From: Kalaharituber pfeilii
Lineage: Eukaryota; Ascomycota; Pezizomycetes; Pezizales; Pezizaceae
NCBI GenBank assembly: GCA_015179045.1
Contig: WHUZ01000010.1
Coordinates: 682,001-746,000, forward strand
Length of the DNA: 64,000 nucleotides
Reading direction: 5' to 3'
Shown here: positions 10,441 to 20,867 of the stretch, piece by piece
Position numbering within the stretch: position 1 is the first letter of the stretch
How the letters are laid out: every line of letters begins with the position of its first letter
Notes under the pieces: generated by a model
Database searches by the model: none
The model's input: only the letters and a program-made list of their open reading frames with translations
Told to the model about the DNA's origin: nothing
Translations under genes and position numbers: made by a program

Positions 10441-11890
10441 TAACTCGTCCTTTTCTTGGGTAATTGACGTCTCAAGGCTTTGTCATGTAGCACCGGTCTA
10501 CTGCTAGTCCTATCGTACTGTGTCTTTTTTGAGCAACACTCATCTAATATTTAATACCTTGGCAACCCTATGTCATAAAGCCTTGAAATTTCTGGAGGCG
10601 GCGTGTGGTGAAAAACTTACACCCTATCTACCACTCCGTGTTATCTCCTGGTTGGCTATCATTAACCTTTGCATCCCTTTGCTCTCTCAGCAAAGGTTCG
10701 AAGTCCCCTGCTTGCTTGCGCGTGATGTGCTTTCCTTGGCTGATACCCCCCCTTAGCTTTATCTCATTTCCTCAGTCTGTTCAGTCGACATTATCGAATT
10801 ACGTCTCGGTGCAGCGGCGTGGGCTTCACCCTGAACTACTCAAGCCTTTGCTCTAGCTCTTCCGGTATCATTGGCATGGCACTTTTCTGAGTCGTAATCT
10901 CACCTAAGATTCCTGCCGTAATTTTATTGTAGCTTAGTTTAAACCCTGCTGGCAAGTACTACCGAGGGAATATTATAATTCGTGATGGGTAGTGCTGAAA
11001 TATCTATGAACTTGCAAAGGTGGGTGTGCTTCCGTTGGCACTCAATTACATCTTCACTAACTCCAGTGCTTTGGATATATATATTATACTTTGCACGCAT
11101 TCAACATCTGACGACTGGAAATACCATTTGCAAGGGCAGCCGCACATCAACACTACCAGGATATGCATTCAGTAGGTGACCGCAAAAATTTCTGCTGAGC
11201 GCAACTTCCACTAACCATGAGGTCAAATTACAACTGGAGCATCAAAGAGTGTTGTCGAATCTAGATTAAATTCTGCACCTGTTCCGATGGCATTGATAGT
11301 GCAACATCTGGATATAAACCCGAGGCAATACTTGTGGGAAGTGTCAGGCTATGTGTACATTAAGACTTCTGAGGGTAAGGGTGTGTTCATGAGGCATAGG
11401 TTTAACAAGCTTGACTACTGACTATGTGGTCTTCAAACACACTACACACTCGCCACAGGATGAGAATCGAATCGAAGTCGGAATCGCCAGCCTCACCGCT
11501 ACCTATCCACATTGGCAAAACGGTTCAAGGTCACGTTGGTAGCACTTTGATTCCCTGCTTATTTTCATCTCAGCACTGTATGCATACGTATTTTCGTGCA
11601 GGATACAATCACCATTTAGTAAGTACGCCAGCCCTGTATTTGGCGGATTCTTTACGGCGTCACTACGATAAGGCACAAGATCATTTATGAAATTCAAAAC
11701 ATTATTCTGTCTGATATATAAGGGTATATTTGGTTTGTCACAGTGTACGGAGCATGTGGGGGGGAAAAAAGGAACTTCATTGAGCAAAATGAAACATACC
11801 AAGAACTAAAGCTGGTAATCTTCCTCCACCGTCCACAAAAGTACCAAAAAAATATAGGGAAAAGCAAACAATATTGAACCAAAGAAGCAC
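10441..11890. other. No recognisable gene
   Basis: Only short frames without motifs. AT-rich, with no tags or long repeats noticed. Confidence 0.5.
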
Positions 11891-11898
11891 TTTTTCCC

Positions 11899-11954
11899 CT
11901 TTTTTTTCCTTTTTAATATCATTACTCGCATACCACCCTATGGACTATGGCGAG
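11899..11954 (-). mobile_element. Degenerate tag-A tail
   Basis: An interrupted poly(T), then AATATCATTACTCGCATACCACCCTA and TGGACTATGGCGAG (tag A on the minus strand, with two or three substitutions). No LINE protein is recognisable upstream of it, so it is a tail-only or severely truncated copy. Confidence 0.7.
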
Positions 11955-12066
11955 AATAGTACAAAGGAAGTAATGAAATAAGGACAAAGAGACAAAAACA
12001 CAGCATGGAGACCCACGACCCTGGCACCAAAGATGCACGTAGTAGTTGAATGTCTCGTGGTAATAT

Positions 12067-12167
12067 TAGAGGTGATAGTCTCGTGAGCCAGACCCTATTC
12101 TGCGTAGTAAGCTCGTATGGCGTTACCAGATGCCTGTCAGCGTCTGGGCACGAGACTATAGAGACGA
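12067..12167. mobile_element. 83-bp miniature TIR element with 9-bp TSD
   Basis: Element 12076-12158 begins TAGTCTCGTGAGCCAGAC and its other end, reverse-complemented, begins TAGTCTCGTGCCCAGAC. The flanking 9-mers TAGAGGTGA (12067-12075) and TAGAGACGA (12159-12167) match at 7 of 9 positions, both differences being transitions. It has no coding capacity. The same terminus recurs at 15737, 26904, 31537 and 31561. Confidence 0.75.
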
Positions 12168-12231
12168 ATGAAAATCGCATCACGGAAGTTTTTAATCGAC
12201 TTCATCTTGCGGGAACATTTCAAAGAAAGTG

Positions 12232-12350
12232 AACAACGTCCTTGTATCCATCAAGAGCTGCCAATGACAACGGGGTCTTGCCAAATTTATCCATAGTGTT
12301 TGCATCCACATCACTTCGAAGAAGAAGCAGGCCCCCAACGGCCTCGGCAC
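12232..12350 (-). pseudogene. Ankyrin-repeat fragment
   Basis: The minus strand encodes one and a half ankyrin repeats (GGLLLLRSDVDANTMDKFGK, then TPLSLAALDGYKDVVHFL) ending in a stop. It resembles the units of the NACHT-ankyrin pseudogene at 24.2-26.6 kb and is truncated on its N-terminal side by a tag-A tail. Confidence 0.7.
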
Positions 12351-12351
12351 C

Positions 12352-12489
12352 TTTTTTTTTTATAAAAAAAAAAAAAAAATCATTACTCACATGCCGCCCT
12401 ATGGGCTCTCACGCTGTTTGTACTTAACTACACCTCGCCATAGCCCCTAGGGCGGCACGCGAGTAATGATATTAAAAAAAAAAAAAAAA
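12352..12489. mobile_element. Inverted pair of tag-A tails
   Basis: A minus-strand tail (12352-12414; its poly(T) has partly become poly(A)) faces a plus-strand tail (12433-12489, TCGCCATAGCCCCTAGGGCG..GTAATGATATT plus 17 A). Together they form a long potential hairpin. The plus tail has landed in the tail of the LINE fragment to its right, whose remaining tag reads ATGGGCTATGGTGAG. Confidence 0.8.
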
Positions 12490-13040
12490 GAAATATGGGC
12501 TATGGTGAGATTAGGTACATGAGAAACATAAGAACCAAGAGAAGTATAAAGGAAAATAACGGTTATGAAAGTCCACCAATGCTATAAGTCGGGTTTCCTT
12601 CCCCTTCTCGAATCTCCCCCTTCGGGGGCCTAATGAGTGCGCCTCTTCCTCCAGGCCATTCCCTTCTCCACACCCGGCATCTCTCCCAAATATGTGCCGC
12701 CATATCCTCCTCTTCACCGCACCACCTACAGTCCGGTCCGTCCGCCTTGCCTATTGTATATCGCCAACCTCGCAAGCCTTTGCTCCCTAGCAGGCCGGCG
12801 AGCGTGCCCACCCTGTTGCCTAGCCTCTGGAGGGGTCCATAGCTTAATCCTAGTCTGCACCTTTCTCTTGCTCTGTCCTCTCGCGCGTGCTGGCGCATCC
12901 CTGCCTCCGTCACCGTTTCGTCCTGGTATTGCAAAAAGGAGCCAATCTTTGCTGCCTTGTCTTCCTCTGTGTTGCCGTTTTACCCCTACATGTCCCTTTA
13001 CTCACATTACTGCTACATCCAGGTCGCCCTGCGCTGCCCC
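12490..13040 (-). mobile_element. LINE fragment: RNase H end and zinc-binding domain
   Basis: On the minus strand the fragment encodes the WVKGH-type end of RNase H (broken), then YQDETVTEAGMRQHAR, LGNRVGTLAGLLGSKGLRGW and the zinc-binding CRWCGEEEDMAAHIWERC. The upstream part carries frameshifts. It is cut at 13041 by the tag-C LINE. Confidence 0.8.
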
Positions 13041-13553
13041 TTTTTTTTTTTTTTATTCACGTAACCCCGCATACAGGCTACCAGCCTATGGCAAGGACCC
13101 ATATACCCGGGCCAGGTTTGGAACAACTAACTACGGAATAAACATACACACCTTGAGCACCCAGTGCCCTCCGTCCCCGGCTACCCCAGATCGAGGCAGG
13201 CAAACCAGTACTCGACCGGGTTGCCCTCCGCGCCTTCTTGTTTCCACCCTTTCTCCTCTAGGTCCTTCCAGGACTGCCAGCTGACATGCGCCCCATCTTT
13301 ATCCTTCCTCTGGGGCCGCTCCAGTTCGGTGCATCTGAACACCACATGCTCAGCACTCCATGCCTCACCACATGTGCATTGTACCTTCTCGCCACTGACC
13401 ATCCCTCCTCCACATAGCTCCGCCTCTTCCAGTTCGCAGCCATGTGTAATTTGTGAGTGCTCTCCTGCCCCACTTCACGAATTTGCCCTTCCCAAACCCT
13501 GCACGCTCCCTCTCCTCTTTTCTTTTTCGAACTAACTCCTGAAACTAGCTGTA
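13041..13553 (-). mobile_element. 5'-truncated tag-C LINE
   Basis: Poly(T) at 13041-13054, then tag C on the minus strand. Further in, the minus strand encodes a C-terminal Cys/His cluster (QCTCGEAWSAEHVVFRCTEL) and ends VEYWFACLDLG. It is a near twin of the copy at 36813-37320, and both stop being alignable at almost the same 5' point (about AGCT..CAGGAGTTAGTTCG). No target duplication was found; the left neighbour is LINE and the right neighbour is NLR-derived. Confidence 0.85.
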
Positions 13554-13554
13554 C

Positions 13555-14690
13555 ACGGTGGCTTCACACTACTTGTCGCTGATGACATTGTATCTACCGA
13601 TAGTGTGCTTGAGTTGCGGGAGATAGAGGAGCCTGGAATCTTCAACAACTGCTGTTCCGCTGCGCTGATTTCGGCGATGGTGTCGCTTTATCCAGAATGA
13701 TAGCTATCGCCTGCAGTTCGGAAATGACACGGAAGATAAGTCTACAAGCGAGCAAATACTGTTGCTTTATTTTTGTCTTATCCATCATTCGCATTCGATG
13801 TTCAAGTGCTCTTCTGGAAGTGAACCGCCGACTTCTAACCCACTCGGAGAATTTATGCTTCTCCATATCAAGTTTAAGGAGAAATTCATCCCTTTCCACA
13901 GAATTGTAGGCATCGTATGCTTTCCAAACAAACTGGGCCGCCTTAGTGGAGAGTGTAAATATCGCAAGGGTAAGCCCAGCAGCCTCCATAGTAAAGTTCG
14001 GAAATGCTGTTCAACTTGAGGGACAAAACATGTATCGAGTCGGTTTATAAAGTGATCTCAGAGTGGTGGATTGAGGGTAAGCGGCAGAGAATGACCAGTG
14101 TGATGCAAAAACCAGGGCTCTCTAACGTGAATTAACTTCGTTCAACATAATCAATTTAAGGATCAAACAACCCAAAGCAGTTGATGCACTCAGGAGTGAT
14201 ATATTTCAGTGAAGAGTCCGCAGGATAAATCGACGCTGGATATTCGCATATGTACGAACAACAAATTGACATTAAAGCTGCGTCTTAGAGCTGCGAGTAC
14301 TCTACATGTATGGACACTAATTCTGCCCTATACTGCAAAAAAACACCAGCATTGAGCCCAGGATAAATCGATCTATTGGATAGGCCAGTATCGCGGTAGA
14401 GAGCCAATTCGTTTGCTGCAAAACCATGCATGGGTGCAACATGTAAAGATCAACAATGGCAGAATTGAGCAACAAGGGAAAAGGTTGAGATTATGCAAGC
14501 AGGAGAAAAAATTACCTTGTTTCAGCTGATGCACCAGCGCAGGCATTTCCCCAGCTTTTAGATTGGTTCGAAGTCAGACCATTTAAGAGTACTATTTGCA
14601 CATCTTGATAACACATTCAGACCATTCATAATTGGCCCACATGCTGAGGCAAAATTCATTTACAAGCCAGGCTATTGCACTAGCTAACCG
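13555..14690 (-). pseudogene. Truncated copy of the NLR 5' region (HeLo-like exon plus upstream DNA)
   Basis: Coding positions 13989-13642 read MEAAGLTLAIFTLSTKAAQF and YDAYNSVERDEFLLKLDMEK, nearly identical to the start of the intact gene at 59122-63367. The following ~700 bp (13990-14690) matches the sequence upstream of that gene (63368-64000). A 1-nt loss near 13650 shifts the frame after KSAQRN. The copy ends abruptly at the tag-C LINE, so the NB-ARC and TPR parts are absent. It is a 5' partial duplication, about 50 kb from its parent. Confidence 0.88.
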
Positions 14691-15879
14691 GCGGGCTTCC
14701 CTTCCCCAAACTTGTATATTGGAATAGATCCGTTGTTATATTCTCTCAATGCTAACTTCTGAAGCTGGGCTCAACAGGTTGGAGAGGCTGTTGTTACAGT
14801 TTACTCTAGAGCTGTTAAAAGCCCTGGAGGGGGTTGTTTAGCTTGTATATCTGCTACTGGTTTACCTAGTTGGCAGATAGTACTGATTGTGACTGGAAGT
14901 GTTTTTGGTTTTGCAATTCTCTGCTTAGTGTTTAAATGATTTTGTTGTTCTATCAGGGTGACAAGGGAGACTGTGATTCAGAGGGTTGAAATAGATGAAC
15001 TTCCTGCTTATTCAGCTTGAAACTGATTGATGACTCCTCTGTATAGGATGGTTATGTGGGCTGGTCTCCTATTTTGTTTAGAAAACTGGAGAAATTCTAG
15101 GGTGAAGTTTCTTTGTTGACAGAACAATAATATTATTGTACTTTCTTGGTTTGGTTCCTTGGTTCTATATAGGTATTGAATGAATCTTTGTTTACAGATG
15201 GGCAAACTTTCCAAAGGTACTTGTATACAATGACTATTCAAAGTATTAATACTCAGGACAGAAGTTAAAAGGCTGAGACTAGGTGTCTCTCTTGGGGTAC
15301 TTAGAAATGTATAATAGTTCACAGAAAGAAGACTAAAGAGAGTAAGTCTGATTGCCTTAAATTGTACTCTATCCATCAAAAAACTATCTACTAAGATAGT
15401 CTTCAGAGCTTCCGCCAGTCTAGAAAGAACTCCTTTTTAGACTCTGGTTTGAGAACTCTGAAGATCAAAATCTATGGCTAAAACCCCACGCTTTTATAGC
15501 TATTGGAGTGAAGGGAAAACTTATTAACTATAGTATTCAAAAGCAGGATTCAAAACTAACTGACGTTAGTATGATGTCACTTCTGCTTATAAATACATTG
15601 ATTTGAAATCCAACTCATGATGTCATTCATAATGTCACTCATGATGTCATTACCTTTATACATGATTTGTTAGCCAACAACTTTGTAGGAATCCTTGGCT
15701 GAAATGTTTCAAGGTGTAGGGTATAGTATCCAACCCTAGTCTCGTAACCAGACCCAACCCTACAAGCACCTCAAAACAGTACATGATTAGTAAGGAAATA
15801 TTTAGTAAGAAATTCAGCTCAGGGTAAATATCAGAATATAATAGAAAACTTAATGTTTATCTTATTATATCTGTATTTC
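14691..15879. other. AT-rich interval, possible old LTR
   Basis: No gene recognised. Around 15571-15655 a motif close to CATGATGTCATT recurs at least three times, next to TTATAAATAC, which would suit promoter or LTR sequence. No second LTR was found. Confidence 0.35.
15728..15760. mobile_element. 15-bp TAGTC micro-insertion
   Basis: TAGTCTCGTAACCAG at 15737-15751 lies between ATCCAACCC (15728-15736) and ACCCAACCC (15752-15760), an 8/9 match. The same 15-mer, also with flanking duplications, occurs at 31537 and 31561. Confidence 0.65.
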
Positions 15880-16320
15880 CATGACATCCGTCGACATGCT
15901 TAGAGCTCATTTGCGACACATTGGTGAACTCTGGGAATAACAATTTCCCAGCTTGGTCGTGAATGAGCTGCGTCTCCTTCAAAAAAGGTAGCCCAATCAA
16001 TGCTGCTGGCCCGTCTTCCGTAACAATGAACTCCCCTCGCCATAGCCCTTAGGGCGGCACGCGAGTAATGATATAAAAAAAAAAAAAAAAAAGTAACAAT
16101 GAACTCCACTTCCGGCTAATCCTTGTCCGGCATTGCAGTGAAGCTCCACTTCATTTTGATCACAGGAAATTGTTTAGAAGTAGAGCCGTCAGGGTTCTTC
16201 AATGTCACAGTCCTTCCTGAGTCCGGAATAGGAATGCTTCTTGCTAATAGATATTTCCGCGAAAGAAGGTTGGCCCCTCCACCGGTATCTGTAGAAAATA
16301 TATACGGTGAGGAGAGTAAG
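15880..16320 (-). pseudogene. Retropepsin-like fragment interrupted by a tag-A tail
   Basis: The minus strand reads FSTDTGGGANLLSRKYL (a D-T-G active-site setting), then VIKMKWSFTAMPDKD. After the insertion it continues EDGPAALIGLPFLKE, the hydrophobic-G segment expected near the end of a retroviral-type aspartyl protease. Stop codons and loss of context mark it as dead. Which element it came from is not clear. Confidence 0.5.
16020..16107 (+). mobile_element. Tag-A tail-only insertion (58 bp) with 15-bp TSD
   Basis: Perfect 15-bp repeats GTAACAATGAACTCC at 16020-16034 and 16093-16107 flank CCTCGCCATAGCCCTTAGGG..GTAATGATAT plus about 18 A. Nothing but the hairpin tag and poly(A) was inserted. 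Confidence 0.95.
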
Positions 16321-16418
16321 ACTTAAAAATAGGACTTAATTTCTTAATTATCTATCAATACAAAACGGTACTTCCAGACTCATATAAATACACGAAGTTG
16401 CATAAAGACAATAAACCA

Positions 16419-16484
16419 CTATAGCTAAGTGCATGGCCCACCTTATGGCCACTGTAGCTAAGTGCATGGCCTACTTCATGGCCC
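16419..16484. repeat. 33-bp tandem duplication
   Basis: Two copies of CT(A/G)TAGCTAAGTGCATGGCC followed by a variable ATGGCC end, 16419-16451 and 16452-16484. Confidence 0.8.
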
Positions 16485-16514
16485 TCACTCTAGCGGTGCA
16501 CCTTAGCGTGGTTT

Positions 16515-16935
16515 CTAACAGAGGTCGAAATCAAGAGTGCTGTCACAAATCACCCCTAGCCACTTGCACCTCTCAACATCTGCCCTTCTCTTGGCCTTCT
16601 CGCCCATGACTAGGACCTCCTCCTTTGAAGTCTCCAGTGGTAGACCGTGAGCCTCAGCAACCTCCCTGACTACTCCTGTAATTCTCTCCCCAATTCTCCT
16701 CATATCCTTTTCTCCTTCCCAGTCCAGAATGATACAGTTCATATCGTCTACAAATGAGGGCAGCTCCACCTCACAGTCTCTCACTGCTGCAGCTACCTTT
16801 GCGCTGCCCTTCTCTCCCATGCCTTTCTAACTAGGTGGGCAGCTCCTTCTGGTGTCGGTTTGCCTTCGGCGATTTTCTCCATTTTGCCAATGGCTACTTG
16901 TGAGTCCGTGACTATCAGTATCTCCAGTGTGATGA
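16515..16935 (-). mobile_element. LINE RT and RNase H fragments
   Basis: Minus-strand 16820-16515 encodes an RT palm end (SFVDDMNCIILDW, with the FVDD active site) through KWLGVICDSTLDFD. Adjacent 16935-16830 encodes an RNase H piece (VTDSQVAIGKMEKIAEGKPT). Their order is reversed relative to an intact LINE on this strand, so these are two joined fragments. Confidence 0.75.
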
Positions 16936-17361
16936 AGGCTCAACAGCATCCACTGTCTTGCACAGGGTACCGGTAACTAGAGCTGGCGGAACGACGTCTC
17001 AAGGGCGGTCTCAATGGTCAAATGTCAAGGAAAGGGTCATGTGTGGCCTGCAGTCTTTTCTGCTTGCTTGCTTGCCCATACAGTCCTACATCAATTTATA
17101 GACCACCTTCACCTTCCAACTGCGCCTATACATCCATATCTCGCTTGCTTTTTTTTTTTTTTTTTTTTATTTTCACATAACCCCGCTTGCAGCTGTTCGC
17201 CATGGCAGGGTCCCTGGACCGAGGTCCTTATGGCCCGGAGACAGGCACCTAAAAACAAACAACAACTCACTATATACACCGACATTCAAAAGGGAATAGA
17301 GGAAATAGAACCCATGAGACAACCTCCTCCTCCGAAAATGAAAGATTATGCCGTCAAGTCC

Positions 17362-17430
17362 ATTTCCTCCATTTTTTTTTTTTTTTTTTTATATCATTAC
17401 TCGCGTGCCGCTTGATAGGATTTCCTCCAT
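17362..17430 (-). mobile_element. Tag-A tail-only insertion (47 bp) with 11-bp TSD
   Basis: Repeats ATTTCCTCCAT at 17362-17372 and 17420-17430 flank poly(T) plus ATATCATTACTCGCGTGCCG and CTTGATAGG. Only 28 bp of non-poly(T) sequence is present, so the copy stops inside the hairpin. Confidence 0.9.
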
Positions 17431-17552
17431 GTTCCTCCCCTTCCCCTTTCTGTCCCCCTTTGAATTTCTGTCCCAGTCGTACAGGCACAAATCGTACCAC
17501 TTGCCTGACAACCTTACCTTCGCTGGTGTTTGGCTATCCGATTCCACCTCCC

Positions 17553-17561
17553 CCTCCAGGT

Positions 17562-17595
<34 letters not shown>

Positions 17596-18698
17596 CATTA
17601 CTCGCTTGCCGCCTGTCAGGCTATGGCGAGGTATTGGGATAAGTACATGGATGAGATATAGAGGTGTAGGGAAAAGGAAAAGGAAATAAGAAATATGACT
17701 AAGATAAAAGCTACCGCTGCATCCTCCCTCCGTCCTCCCCCAACATCTCCATCAGACTCTGGAGTTGATCTCCCTCTCCTTCTCTTGGTTTTGGGGGCTG
17801 CCGGATAGCTGCCATACCCCCAGGCCATCTCTTCTTCCATACCCTGCACTCCTCCAGTAGGTGTGTGGTCGTCTCCTCCGCCTCCCCACACCACCTACAG
17901 TCCGGGTCTGGTGCCTCATGTATGTGATGCCTCCATGCCCGCAGGCCTTTCGCCCCTAAAAGTCCCGCTAACCTTGTCGTTTTGGTTCCTAGTCTCTCCA
18001 GTGGTCGATATGTCAAGCCCAATCTGTTCCTTTCTCGTGCTCTCTCCCTCCTTGCTTCCTGTCTCATTCCTGCTTCTGTCACGATCTCTGGTGCTCGCTG
18101 CAGGGCGGTTCCCACTCTCGCCGCCATGTCTGCCGCCTCGTTGCCCGGTATACCCTTGTGGCTTTTCACCCACATCACTGCCATGTCTCGGTCCCCTCTG
18201 TCCAGTCTTCTCTGCCACGCGTCTCTAAGGCGCCTCGATGCTCCATCGGGCGTAGGTAGGCCTGCTATAGCAGCCATCCTGGAGATCGCGAATTTGGAGT
18301 CCGTAAGTATAAGCAGTTCGCCTTCTACTCTGTCTGCAGCTTCGCTAATTGCGTATAGTTCCGCGTCGTTGACCGTCGACTGTGACCCGAGGAATATTGA
18401 GACCGTCCCGCCCCCTGTCGCTACTCCCGCCCCCGCTTTCTCTTCAATCAGGCTGCCGTCAGTATATGTCGGGGACCAGCCTTCATCCACGATGTCATCT
18501 ATATGTCTCATCCACTCTGCCGTCTCCGCGTCTCTGGGCAGGGTCGGTAGAATTGCTACCGGCATCCCCGGATTATGATCCAGCGATCCTCTCAAGTACA
18601 CTTGCTCCGGGTCCCTCTGCCGTAACCCTTCTCCTTCGAACCTGAGCGACCTGGCCTCTACTCGTGTCACCTCGGCTCTCACGAACCTCCAGGTAGAT
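17553..18698 (-). mobile_element. 5'-truncated tag-A LINE (1120 bp) with 13-bp TSD
   Basis: Perfect repeats CCTCCAGGTAGAT at 17553-17565 and 18686-18698. The inserted minus-strand frame runs without a stop from RFVRAEVTRVEARSLRFEGE to GGRMQR. It contains a full RNase H (YTDGSLIEEKAGAG, NDAELYAISEA, LTDSKFAISRM, WVKSHKGIPGNEAAD) and the zinc-binding CRWCGEAEETTTHLLEEC. This is the best-preserved LINE 3' half in the window. It interrupts the ORF1 of the tag-B element. Confidence 0.95.
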
Positions 18699-19289
18699 GA
18701 CAACCAAGCTAGCCTTCTTTCCCTCCCTCCTCTCTTTCTTCACCAGCCATCTTGCCGCAACAATCTTCCCCATCCAGGGGTTTGCAGTCTCCATCCACTC
18801 TCTTACTTTCCCAAGTTTCTTTGTCACCGCAATTCCATGCACTACAATTGCACGACCGGATTGCGGGAGTGTTCTTTCCTTTGGGATTGAGATGGTGTTG
18901 GAGATAGTTTCTTGGACGTTTCCTGCTTTGGGGGACTGGTACTCTGTCCCCTTTTCGCTTTCTTGGATCGGGAAGTGGTGGAATTCTTTTCATTCTTACC
19001 GTGGTTACCACCACATACTACCCCCCTCTCCTAGAACAGCGGCCCTCCGCGCTCGAACCATCCCAGAGAAGAAAACCAAAAAGCAACAAAAGACCAGTCA
19101 ATGTCAAAGATCAATACACCCACCGCGTTCCAATTCCCTCTCGCTTCTGCTGCTTCTTCCAATTTTCATTTCCTTCAGGTTTTATCCCTCATTCTCTCCG
19201 CTCATCCTTATATCTCTCAACGTGAATTCTGCCAGTCAGCAATGGCCGGGTTCATTACTGACTGCATTCTTTTGCCACTATCACCTGTC

Positions 19290-20060
19290 TAGCCTTGCTA
19301 TTTCTGCTCATGCTTCGCTTGCATTGAACAAAACATTGCCGAATTTCCCTGCTTATCATAGATTGTGGTATAGCAACTTCCATCATCTCTGTTGTCATGT
19401 TTGGCTCGTACTAACCGCTCCCATGGCCTCCCAAGAATAACTTCTTGTGAAAGTCCTTCCATGACAAATACTCTGCACCTAGCTTCAATTCCACCCACTA
19501 CTATTGGCACATCATGGCATATACCATAGGCCTTCATTCTATGAGAATTTGCTGATTCTATAACCGAATTCGTTTCCATAGATTCAGCTGCTCATATGCT
19601 TCTATTGACATCATACAAAGTTCTGATCCCGAGTCAATCAACATATCGAAAGTGCATTCTTCGGTTGTGCCTTTGCATCGAGGTGCTGTACATGCATATA
19701 GCTTCAGTGAGTCCTCTTGAGCAATATTAACATAGGCATCAATCTTTCCCTTGTCTAGTGGTGGAATTCTCTTGGCTCCAAACCATCAGCGAATCATGTC
19801 TGGTGAGATTGACAATTCCTCTCGAACCTTCATATCTGCCACTGTTGCATCCAGTACTTTATCACTTAGCTTCACCAAGTCTGCTAATTCTCTGAGTGTA
19901 GTCCATAGCTTCTCCTGAGGCGGCCGTTTATTGCGTTGCCGAGGTCTCTCTTTATTATCTGAGTTTTCCATAGTAGTGTCTGACTGAACGTCGACCCTGA
20001 ATTCCGGATTCGCACTTAGAATAAGGAGGGCTTCGTCACGTAGGAAAAACAAGAAAGAGC
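19290..20060 (-). pseudogene. Ty3/gypsy Gag end and protease
   Basis: The minus strand encodes a charged KLWTTLRELADLVKLSDKVL..ADMKVREELSISPDMIRW segment typical of fungal gypsy Gag. A protease with active site MLIDSGSELCMMS follows, and the flap/terminal block GICHDVPIVVGGIEARC..VILGRPWERLVRAK. Such proteases cut the Gag-Pol precursor. In-frame stops separate the pieces and no RT follows, so it is a remnant. Confidence 0.8.
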
Positions 20061-20399
20061 TTCTGAAGGAATAAAGAAGATCTGTACCGTTAGGTCCGTA
20101 CCGTTGGGTCCAATAAGTCTGATTGATTAAAGAGATGCAGAATCAAACAGGATTATATACATAATGAGCATTGCATGACGTGACTGCAGAACCATGACTA
20201 GACAGGCAGGTGTAACATATCAGGCAGGTGCGGAAGTAACGGAATGCATGGCTTGCAACTAAGCGCTGTGGCGTGAAGTTGGTACTGTGGCGTTATTGCA
20301 TGATTCAGACACATAATAGCAACGGAGTGTAGATCATGTGTATGTTAAATGAAAGAACAGAACAGCAACCAATAAACAGACGAAACAGCAGTTAGAGGG

Positions 20400-20490
20400 A
20401 ACGTATCCATTAGTAACAGTAACAGAAGAAACGTATCCATTAGTAACAGTAATAGAAAAAACATATCTATTAGTAACAGCAACATACGGG
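20400..20490. repeat. Three-copy ~32-bp minisatellite
   Basis: Three consecutive variants of ACGTATCCATTAGTAACAGT followed by A/G-rich spacer, lying immediately downstream (in copia orientation) of the copia RT fragment. Confidence 0.8.
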
Positions 20491-20867
20491 TAGCGGATGT
20501 TGATAGACAGCTCAACACGGGTGGCGGATGTCATGTTTCGACAGTGTCTTGATGGCCGAATTGTACAATTGGGTCGATCCCTCTCGATTTCAATTCCAAT
20601 GAATACTCGTGCAGGTCCTAGATCTTTCATGTTGTACTTTGTCGATAACTTATGCTTGACTTCTATGACTTTCGCTTTCTTGCTGATAGGTGAGAAATGG
20701 AGAATATCGTCAACCCATAGTAGAAAAATGATTGATTCAATCGTCATGATGTAAAGATTGGAGTCCTCGGTTGAGTGTGTAAAACAAATAGAGATCAAGT
20801 AAGCATCAATGTCTGAATACCATGCATGCGGAGCCTGTTTTAACTTCGTATCCTTCAAGGCTGCGCC

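Larger units (their letters stand above)
17149..19080 (-). mobile_element. Tag-B element carrying an ORF1-like gene, with two nested insertions
   Basis: From the right, the minus strand reads a basic Ser/Lys-rich stretch, CMELR.. (near 18842) and then GKVREWMETANPW..ARWLVKKERREGKKASLVVIYLE. After the nested LINE the frame resumes at VESDSQTPAKVRLSGKWYDL and stops. A ~170-bp 3' UTR and tag B with poly(T) at 17149-17168 follow. The protein resembles the ORF1 nucleic-acid-binding region of ascomycete LINEs. No RT lies between it and the tail. Nested: tag-A tail 17373-17419 and LINE 17566-18685. The outer 5' limit is approximate. Confidence 0.7.
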
